A stretch of 64,000 nucleotides of DNA from the NCBI RefSeq assembly GCF_017571495.1, contig NZ_JAGETZ010000001.1:620001-684000 (forward strand), given 5' to 3'. Both the position numbers and the translations under genes were made by a program. The first letter of the stretch is position 1. Every line of letters starts with the position of its first letter. This document shows positions 34,433 through 42,805 of the stretch, in pieces. Below the pieces are notes generated by a model. It saw only the letters and a program-made list of their open reading frames with translations, did no database searches and was not told the DNA's origin. Source of the stretch: Hymenobacter negativus (GTDB lineage Bacteria; Bacteroidota; Bacteroidia; Cytophagales; Hymenobacteraceae).

Positions 34433-35098
34433 ATGTCCATTCCCCGGAAATTTCTAATCCCGCTACCGATTCTCCTGCTTCTTTTCGTGCTGGCATTAAA
34501 GCCCATTCGGCGTGCCTACAGCCACACGTTCGGCCAGGCGGCGGCCGACCGCAAATTGCTCCACGACGGCGACCTGATTTTCCATACCTCCAAGTCGGAG
34601 CAGAGTCGCGCTATTCAACTGGCCACGCATTCGCCCTACAGCCACTGCGGCTTGGTTTGCCAACAAAATGGCGAATGGATGGTACTGGAAGCCGTGCAGC
34701 CAGTAAAATTCACCTCGTTGCGCAAGTGGATAATCCGGGGTAAAGGCGACCATTATGTAGTGAAACGGCTCCGCGACGCCGATAAAGCGCTGACTCCGCA
34801 AGCCTGGCAGCGGATGCTGGCCGCTGGGCAAACCATGCTGGGCCGCGACTATGACCTGACCTTCGGCTGGTCTGACGACCGGATTTATTGCTCTGAGCTC
34901 ATCTGGAAAGTGTATGAGCAAGGCATGCACCGGAAAGTCGGCCAACTCCAGCAGTTGCGCGATTTTGACCTGAGCAACCCCGCTGTGAAAGCCAAATTGA
35001 CCGAGCGATACGGCAACAACTTGCCGCTGAACGAAACGGTGATTTCACCGGTCAGCATCTTCAACAGTCCCGAACTGGTTACCGTGCTGAGCCGTTGA
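34433..35098 (+). CDS. YiiX/YebB-like NlpC/P60-type cysteine hydrolase
   Basis: 221 residues. An N-terminal hydrophobic anchor (8-23) is followed by the permuted papain-like fold. LLHDGDLIFHTSKSEQSRAIQLATHSPYSHCGLV gives the His of SHCGLV, and RIYCSELIWKVYEQ gives the cysteine of the YCSE motif. These mark the YiiX family of lipid or peptide cysteine hydrolases. It probably acts at the inner face of the envelope. It starts 20 bases after the broken DUF4262 gene, in the same direction. Confidence 0.82.
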   Translation: MSIPRKFLIPLPILLLLFVLALKPIRRAYSHTFGQAAADRKLLHDGDLIFHTSKSEQSRAIQLATHSPYSHCGLVCQQNGEWMVLEAVQPVKFTSLRKWIIRGKGDHYVVKRLRDADKALTPQAWQRMLAAGQTMLGRDYDLTFGWSDDRIYCSELIWKVYEQGMHRKVGQLQQLRDFDLSNPAVKAKLTERYGNNLPLNETVISPVSIFNSPELVTVLSR

Positions 35099-35165
35099 TG
35101 CAACGGGAGGCTGCAACTTTCACGGCGCAGACCGACCTTTAGCGCTGATTCAATCCGACTTTCGT

Positions 35166-37247
35166 TTGCTGACCACCCAATATTCTCCCTGGCTCATCCT
35201 CGTCTGCCTGCTCGTGGGCGCGGGCTACGCTGCCCTGCAATACTCGGCCAAAGCGCCCTGGAGCAAGCGCCTGAACTACGCGCTGGCGGCGTTGCGCTTC
35301 GCCGTGGTGAGCTTCCTGTGCTACCTGCTGCTGGGCCCCGTCATCAAAACCACTACCACGCGCACCGAGCAGCCCACCGTGGTGCTGGCCGTTGATAACT
35401 CGCAGTCGGTGGAGCTGTTTACGCCCAAAAACGTGCTCAGCCAGACTACCGGCGGCCTCGCCAAACTGGCCGAAACCTTGCGCGGCCGGGGCTTCACCGT
35501 CGAAACCCGGACGCTGACAGCCCCGACGGGCCGCCCGGCCCGGCTCGATTCGCTGCGCTTTTCGGCCACCACCACCGACCTCGACCAGCTGCTAGCCGGC
35601 ACCCGTGAAGCGTATGATGGCCGCAACCTGGCCGGCGTGGTGCTTGTGTCCGATGGCCTCGTGAATCAGGGCCGCAGCCCGGCGTACTCGGAGTTCAGCT
35701 TCCCGATTTACAGTGTGGCGGTGGGCGACACCATTCCCAAGAAGGACCTGCGCCTCACCGGCCTCACCTATAACCGGGTGGCGTTTAGTGGCAATAAATT
35801 CCCGATTGAAGCCGAATTGGGCTTTGAAGGGTACGCGGGCGGCGCGGCCACCGTGGAGCTGCGCGATGGCAGCAAGGTGCTCGACAGCCGCCGGGTGGCC
35901 CTGCCCGCCGGTCGCCGCCGGGTGCGGACTACCTTCCAAATTACGGCACCCGCGCCGGGCAAGCGCCGCTACAACGTCCGCATCGTGCCCCAGCCGGGCG
36001 AGTTTACCGAACTAAATAACCAGCGCACTGCCTTCATCGAAATCGTGAAGGGCAAGCTGCGGGTGTTGCTGGCCGGCGCGGCCCCGCACCCCGATTTGAA
36101 AGCCCTGCGCGCTGCCATTTTGGCCAACGACAATTTCGACCTGACCCTGGCCATTTCCGGCGTGCAACCCCTGAAAGCGGGTGCTGATTTCGATGTGGCC
36201 ATTCTGCACCAACTGCCGGCTCAGGGCGGGCTCGGCAACGAGATTCTGGCCCAGGTGAAAGCCCGCAAAACGCCTGCGTTCTACGTTTTGGGCGCACAAT
36301 CGGACCTGGGGGCGTATAATCAGCTCGGGGCCGGCCTCACCATTCAGCCGCGCGGGGCCCAGACCGATGAGGTGACGCCCGTGCCCAACCCCGGCTTCGC
36401 CCGCTTTGCCACGGACGAGGAATCGGCCCGCCGCTTTGCGCAATACCCGCCCGCGCCCGTGCCGTTTGGCGACTACCGCCTGGGGCCCGGGGCCGAGGCC
36501 GCGCTCTGGCAGCAGGTGGGCCGCGTGCCCACCCAGAAGCCGCTGCTGGTGTTCGGCGGGCCGGCCACGCAGCGGCAGGCCACGCTGCTCACCGACGGCA
36601 GCTGGCAGTGGCGTCTGAGCGAGGCCGTGGCCCACGACGACAAGCCCGAAGCCTACGACCGCCTCATCATTCGCACGCTCCATCTCCTGACCCAAAACGC
36701 CAACAAAAAGCGCCTCGACGTGTACCCCACGCAGGACGCCTTTGGCACCCAGGACGACGTGACGCTGGGCGCGGAGACCTACAACGCCGTGTTCGAGCGC
36801 CTCTACAACCAAAAAATCGACCTGGTTTTAACTGACGAAAAGCAGCAAGCCCGCCGCTTCAGCTTCGCTAATGCGGAGGACGGCTCGCCCCTGCACCTGG
36901 GGCCGCTGCCGGCCGGCCTCTACCGCTACCAGGCCCGTGCTACCCTCGGCGGCCAAGCCCAGCAGGACGCTGGTGAACTGCTGGTGCAGTCGCAGCCCCT
37001 GGAAGCTTTGGAATCGAAGGCCGACCATAACCTGCTGGCGCAGCTCTCGCGCCGCAGTGGCTCACAGCTGTACTACCCCGCCCAGTTCGATAAATTGGCC
37101 CAGGACATCGCCAAGGCTAACTACAAGCCGGTAATTACGGCCGAGGAAGACCTGAAAGACCTGATAAATCTGAAGTGGATTTTCTTCGTCATTCTGGCCT
37201 TTCTGACGGTGGAATGGGCCGTGCGGAAGTACTCGGGAAGCGTATAA
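35166..37247 (+). CDS. VWA-like membrane protein
   Basis: 693 residues from a TTG start at 35166. No in-frame ATG precedes the first membrane helix. Two N-terminal membrane segments (about 7-22 and 35-58) are followed by a VWA-like fold. TVVLAVDNSQSVELF (MIDAS-like DxSxS, about 76-80) and GVVLVSDGLVNQG (about 158) are its two hallmarks. A long beta-rich region comes next and a last membrane helix (about 666-685) closes the protein. It resembles the uncharacterised Bacteroidota proteins that sit in aerotolerance-like (BatA/BatB-related) clusters, but no other Bat gene is next to it. Function unknown. Confidence 0.75.
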   Translation: MLTTQYSPWLILVCLLVGAGYAALQYSAKAPWSKRLNYALAALRFAVVSFLCYLLLGPVIKTTTTRTEQPTVVLAVDNSQSVELFTPKNVLSQTTGGLAKLAETLRGRGFTVETRTLTAPTGRPARLDSLRFSATTTDLDQLLAGTREAYDGRNLAGVVLVSDGLVNQGRSPAYSEFSFPIYSVAVGDTIPKKDLRLTGLTYNRVAFSGNKFPIEAELGFEGYAGGAATVELRDGSKVLDSRRVALPAGRRRVRTTFQITAPAPGKRRYNVRIVPQPGEFTELNNQRTAFIEIVKGKLRVLLAGAAPHPDLKALRAAILANDNFDLTLAISGVQPLKAGADFDVAILHQLPAQGGLGNEILAQVKARKTPAFYVLGAQSDLGAYNQLGAGLTIQPRGAQTDEVTPVPNPGFARFATDEESARRFAQYPPAPVPFGDYRLGPGAEAALWQQVGRVPTQKPLLVFGGPATQRQATLLTDGSWQWRLSEAVAHDDKPEAYDRLIIRTLHLLTQNANKKRLDVYPTQDAFGTQDDVTLGAETYNAVFERLYNQKIDLVLTDEKQQARRFSFANAEDGSPLHLGPLPAGLYRYQARATLGGQAQQDAGELLVQSQPLEALESKADHNLLAQLSRRSGSQLYYPAQFDKLAQDIAKANYKPVITAEEDLKDLINLKWIFFVILAFLTVEWAVRKYSGSV

Positions 37248-37251
37248 ATCT

Positions 37252-37345
37252 GAACGGTGTAGAGGCGCGACACTTCGCGTCTCGGCGTCAGAGTCGTTGC
37301 GAATCGCTCAACGGAGACGCGAAGTGTCGCGCTTCTATACCGTTC
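37252..37345. repeat. interspersed palindrome, family B, copy 1
   Basis: 32-base arms (37252-37283 and 37314-37345) with two mismatches. The left arm begins GAACGGTGTAGAGGCGCGAC and runs into ACTTCGCGTCTC. The 30-base loop is not conserved with the other copy. It lies five bases after the end of the VWA-like gene. Confidence 0.85.
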
Positions 37346-37410
37346 TTTTAGCTTGTTCGTAAAGTAGAACCGACCCCAAAACGTCCTCCCTCCTACTTTA
37401 CTGAACTACT

Positions 37411-38091
37411 ATGAAAATCCGAGCCATTATCACCGGGGCCACCGGCATGGTGGGTGAGGGCGTTCTGCTCGAATGCCTGCAAAACCCCAACGTGGAGCAC
37501 GTGCTGGTGCTCACCCGCAAGCCCACGAACCGCACCCACGCTAAAATGACCGAGCTGCTGGTGCCCGATTTGGCTAATCTGAGCGCCGTGGAAAGCCAAC
37601 TAACGGGTTACAACGCCTGCTTTTTTTGCGCCGGCATCTCTTCCGTGGGTATCTCGAAGGAGGAATACGAGCGCATCACCCACGACATGACGTTGGCCGT
37701 GGGCGAAACCCTGGTCCGCCTGAACCCCGACCTCACGTTCATCTACGTGTCGGGCGTGGGCACCGACAGCGCCGAAAAAAGCAGCCAGCACTGGGCCCGC
37801 GTGAAGGGCCGCACCGAAAACGAGTTGCTGGCCCTGCCCTTCCGGGCCGCCTATATGTTCCGGCCGGGCTTTATGAAGACCACCGAGGGCCAGCGCAATA
37901 TCCTGAAATGGTATCCGGCCATTGCCTGGCTCTACCCAGTGGCCCGGCGGCTGGCCCCGCAGTATGTGAGCACGATGCGCGAAGTGGGCCGCGCCATGAT
38001 AAACGCGGCCGATTTCGGCTACTCCAAACCCGTGCTCGAAGTGCGCGATATTGTGGCGCTGGCCTACGGCAAAGCAGCCCCGCGCGACTAA
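37411..38091 (+). CDS. NAD(P)-binding Rossmann-fold protein
   Basis: 226 residues. IITGATGMVGEGVLLECLQNPNVEHVLVLTRKP is a GATGxVG dinucleotide-binding start. CFFCAGISSVG takes the place of the usual substrate loop, and YVSGVGTDSAEKSSQHWARVKGRTE gives a K in a YxxxK-like context without the Tyr of classical SDRs. It is of the extended/atypical SDR or NmrA-like group of NAD-dependent epimerase-type proteins. The next gene starts five bases after its stop, so the two are probably co-transcribed. Substrate unknown. Confidence 0.83.
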   Translation: MKIRAIITGATGMVGEGVLLECLQNPNVEHVLVLTRKPTNRTHAKMTELLVPDLANLSAVESQLTGYNACFFCAGISSVGISKEEYERITHDMTLAVGETLVRLNPDLTFIYVSGVGTDSAEKSSQHWARVKGRTENELLALPFRAAYMFRPGFMKTTEGQRNILKWYPAIAWLYPVARRLAPQYVSTMREVGRAMINAADFGYSKPVLEVRDIVALAYGKAAPRD

Positions 38092-38096
38092 ATCCC

Positions 38097-39230
38097 ATGC
38101 GCAAACCCCTCAAAATCCTCCTTATGACGACTGGCGGCATCCTCGGCACCCTGCTCATTGCGGTGGTGGCTTTCACCGGCCTCAGCCCGCAGCTGGGCGG
38201 CAAGCCTACCCAGACCGACAAGGAAGCCTATGCCAAATCGGGCCATTACAATGCGAAGGAGGGCGAATTTGTGAACATGATTCCAACCCGGGAACTGACC
38301 GGCAGTAGCATGCCGAAGGTGATGTGGCAGTTCCTGTTCCACAAGGCCCCCAATGCCACACCGCCCGGCCCGCTCCCGCAGCAACCGCTCGATTCGCTGG
38401 CCATCACCCGCAAAACGCCCGAGATGGCGCGCGTGACGTGGTTCGGCCACTCGGCCAGCCTGGTAGAACTGGCCGGCCAGAACATCCTGCTCGACCCCAT
38501 GCTGAGCGTGGAAATGGGCCCTGTGAGTTGGGCCACGCCCAACCGCTACAACCGTAGCGTGGCCATCACCCCGGAAAAGCTGCCGCCCATTGCCGCCGTC
38601 CTCATCTCGCACGACCACTACGACCACCTCGACTACGCCACCATCCACAAAATCAAGGATAAAGTGGGGCATTTTTACGTGCCGCTGGGCATCGGGCCGC
38701 ACCTGCGCCGCTGGGGCGTGGTGAATGAGAAAATCGTGGAAATGAACTGGGGCGACAGCACGCGTCTGGCCAACGGCCTCGTGCTGCGCTGCACGCCCAG
38801 TCGCCATTTTTCGGGCCGGGGCTTGGGCAACCGCAACTCCACCCTCTGGTGCTCCTGGGTAATGCAGGCCCCCGCCAAGCGCGTATTCTACACCGGCGAC
38901 GGCGGCTATGGCCCGCACTTCGCCGCCATCGGCCAGCAGTACGGCCCCTTCGATTTGGCCCTGGTGGAATGCGGCCAGTACGATGCCAACTGGGCCGACA
39001 TCCACATGCGCCCCGAGCAGAGCGTGCAGGCCGCCCGCGACGTGCGCGCCGCCGTGATGCTGCCCGTGCACTGGGGTGCTTTCACCGAAGCCAATCACGG
39101 CTGGAACGAGTCCGTGACCCGCGCCACCGCCGAGGCGGCGCGCCTGGGTCAGCCGATAACGACGCCACATTTGGGCGAGCCGATAACTTTGGGCACCGCG
39201 CTGCCGAAAGAGCGGTGGTGGGAGAAGTAG
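38097..39230 (+). CDS. MBL-fold metallo-hydrolase, UlaG/NAPE-PLD-like
   Basis: 377 residues from the ATG at 38097. N-terminal hydrophobic segment (about 8-30). VTWFGHSASLVEL near 115, then SHDHYDHLDYAT (metal ligands H-x-H-x-D-H), YTGDGGYGPHFA and HWGAFTEANHGWNE provide all beta-lactamase-fold metal sites. The order and the WFGHSS-like start are as in NAPE-hydrolysing phospholipase D and UlaG-type proteins. It is probably an envelope-facing lipid or lactone hydrolase. Its stop codon TAG (39228-39230) is in a repeat arm. Alternative starts upstream overlap the previous gene. Confidence 0.88.
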   Translation: MRKPLKILLMTTGGILGTLLIAVVAFTGLSPQLGGKPTQTDKEAYAKSGHYNAKEGEFVNMIPTRELTGSSMPKVMWQFLFHKAPNATPPGPLPQQPLDSLAITRKTPEMARVTWFGHSASLVELAGQNILLDPMLSVEMGPVSWATPNRYNRSVAITPEKLPPIAAVLISHDHYDHLDYATIHKIKDKVGHFYVPLGIGPHLRRWGVVNEKIVEMNWGDSTRLANGLVLRCTPSRHFSGRGLGNRNSTLWCSWVMQAPAKRVFYTGDGGYGPHFAAIGQQYGPFDLALVECGQYDANWADIHMRPEQSVQAARDVRAAVMLPVHWGAFTEANHGWNESVTRATAEAARLGQPITTPHLGEPITLGTALPKERWWEK

Positions 39231-39305
39231 CGCGAACTTTGTAGTTCGCGTCCCCGCGCCGTCATACCGATTATCGTCCGGGACGCGGACTACAGTCCGC
39301 GCTAC
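39227..39305. repeat. interspersed palindromic repeat, family A, copy filling a stop-to-start gap
   Basis: The left arm GTAGCGCGAACTTTGTAGTT contains the MBL gene stop. The right arm ends CGCTAC at 39305, one base before the rluE-like start codon (39307). The right arm has GCGGACT..AGTCCGC where the left has GCGAACT..AGTTCGC: both halves of the inner palindrome changed together. Confidence 0.85.
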
Positions 39306-39306
39306 T

Positions 39307-39978
39307 ATGCGTTATATCCTGCTCAACAAGCCCTACGAAGTCCTCACCCAGTTCACCGACGAGCACGGCCGCACCACGCTCAAGGATTTCGTGCCGGTGC
39401 CCGACGTGTACCCCGTGGGCCGGCTCGATTTCGATAGCGAAGGCCTGCTCTTGCTCACCGACGACAAGCAGCTCCAGCACCGCCTGAGCGACCCCAAATT
39501 CAAGGTCCTGAAAACTTACTGGGCGCAGGTCGAAGGCCTTGTTTCGGCAGTAGCGTTGGAGCAGCTGCGGCGCGGCGTGCAGATAAAAGAAGGCCTCACC
39601 GCCCCCGGCAAGGCGGCTGAATTGCATGAGCCGGGCCACCTTTGGCCGCGCAACCCGCCCATCCGCTACCGGGCCAGCATCCCCACCAGCTGGCTGGAAA
39701 TCCAGATTTCGCAGGGCATGAACCGGCAGGTGCGTAAGATGTGCGCAGCCGTGGGCTTGCCGTGTTTGCGGCTGGTGCGGGCCGCTATTGGGCCGCTGGG
39801 CCTGGGCAACTTGCAGCCCGGCCAGTGGCGCGACCTCACGGCGGCAGAAGTGGCGGAACTGCGGCAGCTAAGCACGGCGGCGCGCCCGGAAAAGCCGTCG
39901 GGACCAGTTCGGGGCCGAAACCCGAACATTGCTTCGGCGCAGTTTCCCCGGAGAGGGGGCACCAGGCGCGGGCACTAG
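39307..39978 (+). CDS. pseudouridine synthase, RsuA/RluE type
   Basis: 223 residues. The catalytic motif GRLDFDSEGLLLLTDD (Asp of GRLD, about 39-42) is present. Late QGMNRQVRKMCAAVGLPCLRLVRAAIGPL is the RNA-binding/core motif. The N-terminal S4 domain of RsuA is lacking, as in RluE. It modifies uridine in rRNA, probably 23S. A Lys/Arg-rich C-terminal tail (RGRNPNIASAQFPRRGGTRRGH) is extra compared with E. coli RluE. The start is one base beyond a repeat, so the 5' leader, if transcribed from upstream, is wholly a hairpin. Confidence 0.92.
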   Translation: MRYILLNKPYEVLTQFTDEHGRTTLKDFVPVPDVYPVGRLDFDSEGLLLLTDDKQLQHRLSDPKFKVLKTYWAQVEGLVSAVALEQLRRGVQIKEGLTAPGKAAELHEPGHLWPRNPPIRYRASIPTSWLEIQISQGMNRQVRKMCAAVGLPCLRLVRAAIGPLGLGNLQPGQWRDLTAAEVAELRQLSTAARPEKPSGPVRGRNPNIASAQFPRRGGTRRGH

Positions 39979-40098
39979 GCAGGCAGCAACAGTGTAGCCC
40001 CGTTCGCCAGCGACTTTAAACCCGGCCGCTCAACTGGGGGTATAAACGCTACCATGCTGCTGCCAGCATGCCTTTCCGCTCGCTCTTTTTCTGATTTG

Positions 40099-41667
40099 AT
40101 GGTTTGCCGACACCTGTACCTCGTCCTTCTATCGGCCTGCCTGGGCCTGTTGCTCACGGCCTGTGGCACGCCGGAAGCCCCCCCGGCTGACTATGCCAAC
40201 TACCTGACCCGGATTCCCGACCCCAAAACCTTGGGCGAAGCCTACGTCAGTGACCCCGACACCATTTTGGCGACGGCTACGGTGCAGGAACTGAACGCCA
40301 CGCTGCAAGCCCTCGACCAGTCGGGCCGGGCGCACATCGACGTGGTTCTCGCCCGGAGCATTGGGGAGACCGTGCCCAAAACGGCCGCTACCGCGCTGTT
40401 CGACCGCTGGAAAATCGGCGACAAGAGCAAGGACAACGGCTTGCTGGTGCTGCTGGTGCTGGACCAGCGCCGCATCGAATTTGAAACCGGCTACGGCCTG
40501 GAAGCCGACCTGCCCGATGCCATTTGCTACCGCATCCAGCAGCGCGACATGGTGCCGCTGATGCGCGCCGAGCACTACGACGAGGCCGTGCAGGCAGGCG
40601 TGGGCGCCATCATCCAGCAGCTCAATCCCGATTCGGCACAGTCGGCCCGCGACAAGTTTAAAGCGGACAGCGCCCTCCTTTTTCAGGACCCTTACGACGC
40701 CATCATGGAAGTTCCGCAGCCTTCCATAACGGACTTAAACCAGCAGCTGGACCGCCGGGAAGCGGCCTCCGATAAGGCCGTGTCGGGGCTATTTAGCCTC
40801 ATTGGGACCGTTGCGGCAGGCTTACTGTGCCTAGTGCTGTACGGGCTGCTGTGGGAACACATGACGGCAGTAGGCGGGCTGGTGCGGGGGCTTTTTGTGG
40901 TTTGCCTGGTGCTCACGCTGGGGCTTGTGGTGGTGGCTTTTTTCGCGCACCTGCCCAACGTCTGGGTTCTTTTTCCGCTGGTGTATGGGCCGCCACTCCT
41001 CTACGTGCACGCCTATCTGGCGGTGGTGAACGTGCGGGCGCGGGCCGTGTATGCGCCGCAGGGCCGCCACGCCCTGCACGAATACCTGCACGAAGCTCAT
41101 TATAAGCTCGACTTTACGGCCGTCGCGTTTCCGGTGCTGCTGGCGCTGTACTGGCCCTGGCACCGCCGCCGCATGCAGCAGCTGCGTGATGCTCCCTACG
41201 CCTGCCCCACTTGTGCTACCCCCATGCACCGGCTGAGCGAAAAAGACGACGATGAGCACATGGAACTGGGCCAGGTGGCCGAGGAAATGGTGAAGTCGGT
41301 GGACTACGACGTATGGCAGTGCGACCAGTGCCACGAGCAACTGGTGTTCGGCTACCGCAACCTGACGAGCAGTGCCCAGCCCTGCCCAGAGTGCCACCAC
41401 CGCACCTATCGCCCCAAGCGCAAGCAGGTGGTGCAGGCAGCTACCCGGTCGGCCGAGGGCTGGGGCTGGCAGCATTTCAAGTGCGAATACTGCGGGCACG
41501 AACATCAGGAAAAATATACCATTCCGCAGCTTCCTTCGCCGTCTAACAACTCTTCCGGTGGCGGCTCCTCCTCGTCGTGGAGCAGTGGCAGCAGCAGTTC
41601 CAGTAGCAGCAGCTCCTCCAGCAGCGGCGGCTCATCGGGCGGCGGCGGGGCGGGCAGCAGCTGGTAA
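40099..41667 (+). CDS. TPM-domain lipoprotein with zinc ribbons and Ser/Gly-rich tail
   Basis: 522 residues from the ATG at 40099 (a second ATG at 40054 would put 15 residues before the signal). Lipobox LTAC near residue 20. Residues about 30-190 are TPM-like (Psb32/TLP18.3): DVVLARSIGETVPKTAATALFDRWKIGDKSKDNGLLVLLVLDQRRIEFETGYGLE. Several membrane segments follow (about 230-350). Then four Cys-x2-Cys-type ribbons appear (CPTC, CDQC, CPEC, CEYC, about 375-470). The tail is a run of Ser and Gly (about 485-522). Domain order is unusual because the TPM side faces outward and the ribbons would be inside. Function unknown. Confidence 0.83.
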   Translation: MVCRHLYLVLLSACLGLLLTACGTPEAPPADYANYLTRIPDPKTLGEAYVSDPDTILATATVQELNATLQALDQSGRAHIDVVLARSIGETVPKTAATALFDRWKIGDKSKDNGLLVLLVLDQRRIEFETGYGLEADLPDAICYRIQQRDMVPLMRAEHYDEAVQAGVGAIIQQLNPDSAQSARDKFKADSALLFQDPYDAIMEVPQPSITDLNQQLDRREAASDKAVSGLFSLIGTVAAGLLCLVLYGLLWEHMTAVGGLVRGLFVVCLVLTLGLVVVAFFAHLPNVWVLFPLVYGPPLLYVHAYLAVVNVRARAVYAPQGRHALHEYLHEAHYKLDFTAVAFPVLLALYWPWHRRRMQQLRDAPYACPTCATPMHRLSEKDDDEHMELGQVAEEMVKSVDYDVWQCDQCHEQLVFGYRNLTSSAQPCPECHHRTYRPKRKQVVQAATRSAEGWGWQHFKCEYCGHEHQEKYTIPQLPSPSNNSSGGGSSSSWSSGSSSSSSSSSSSSGGSSGGGGAGSSW

Positions 41668-41691
41668 GCGAATGGCTGTTTACTTTAAATG

Positions 41692-41781
41692 GTAGGGATG
41701 CGATACTTCGCGTTTCAGCGTTAGGCGATGGCGCCAGAATAAACGGCGCGCACAATAAGACGCGAAGTATCACGTCTCTAC
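41692..41781. repeat. interspersed palindrome, family B, copy 2
   Basis: Left arm 41692-41716 (GTAGGGATGCGATACTTCGC) and right arm 41757-41781 match as complements with a few mismatches. The ACTTCGCGTxTC core is shared with copy 1. It lies 24 bases after one gene and 17 bases before the next ATG. Confidence 0.75.
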
Positions 41782-41798
41782 ATCGCCCATTTGCCCCC

Positions 41799-42758
41799 AT
41801 GAAAACCCGCTTCCGCCGACGGCTACTCCTGCTGTTCCTGTTTGCCTTCGGCGCCATGAATGCCGTGGCCTTTTTCCACGCCTGGCGCTTCACGCATTTC
41901 GCCAACGAGCCCGGCCTGCACTCGCCCAACCCCGAGCAGCTCGGCCCCGGCCAGAAGCTCTGGCTGCTGTTCACCGGCATTCGCAACCCGAAGCCACAGA
42001 ACGGCCCCAAGCCCAGCTTCCCGGTCAAAACCGTCACCATTACCAGCCCCAACGGCCCGCTTGAAGCCTGGTACGCCCGGCCCGACAGCGGCCGGGCGCG
42101 CGGTACCGTAGCCCTGTTTCACGGCTACACCAGCAGCAAGTCGCACCTCACCCACGAGGCCGGCTACTTCCGCCACCTGGGCTACGCCGTGCTACTCGTG
42201 GACCAGGCCGGCAACGGCAACTCCGCCGGTTTTCGTACCACCGTAGGCTACCGCGAGGCCGACGATGTGGCCGCCACCGTGCATTACCTGCGCACCCGGC
42301 ACCCCGTCGATTCGCTCATTCTCTATGGCGTGAGCATGGGTGCCGTGGCCATCATGCGGGCCGAGGCCGAACTGGGCGTGCGCCCCTCCGCCAATATCCT
42401 GGAATGCCCCTACGGCAACATGCGCCAAACCGCCTACAACCGCTTCGAATCCATGCACGTTCCCGGCTTCCCGATGGCTGATTTGCTGGTGTTCTGGGGC
42501 GGCGCGCAAAACGGGTTCTGGGCTTTCGGCCTCAATGCCGAGCGCTACGCCACCCAAATCCAAACGCCCACCCTCCTGCTCTGGGGCACCGCCGACCCGC
42601 GCGTGACCCGCGCCGAAACCGATGCCATCTTCACCCACCTGGCCGGGCCCAAAATGCGCCACGATTTCCCAGGCGTTGGCCACGAACCGTACTGGAAGCG
42701 CTACGGGGCCGATTGGGAGCAGCAGCTTCACGCATTTCTAACAGCCGCGGCCCATTAA
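41799..42758 (+). CDS. alpha/beta hydrolase
   Basis: 319 residues. N-terminal hydrophobic segment (about 8-25), probably an uncleaved anchor. FHGYTSSKSHLTHEAGYF is the oxyanion/early strand region. GVSMGAVAIMRAEAE holds the nucleophile Ser of GxSxG, followed by the acid in LLLWGTADPRVTRAET and the His of GVGHEPYWKRY. The VDQAGNGNSAG segment is typical of serine-aminopeptidase/lysophospholipase-like hydrolases. Substrate unknown. It stands alone; its 5' region is a family B palindrome. Confidence 0.87.
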   Translation: MKTRFRRRLLLLFLFAFGAMNAVAFFHAWRFTHFANEPGLHSPNPEQLGPGQKLWLLFTGIRNPKPQNGPKPSFPVKTVTITSPNGPLEAWYARPDSGRARGTVALFHGYTSSKSHLTHEAGYFRHLGYAVLLVDQAGNGNSAGFRTTVGYREADDVAATVHYLRTRHPVDSLILYGVSMGAVAIMRAEAELGVRPSANILECPYGNMRQTAYNRFESMHVPGFPMADLLVFWGGAQNGFWAFGLNAERYATQIQTPTLLLWGTADPRVTRAETDAIFTHLAGPKMRHDFPGVGHEPYWKRYGADWEQQLHAFLTAAAH

Positions 42759-42805
42759 TGCATCCTGCCTCATCCGCACGTTCGCCACGCTTGTGAAGCC
42801 GGGAT

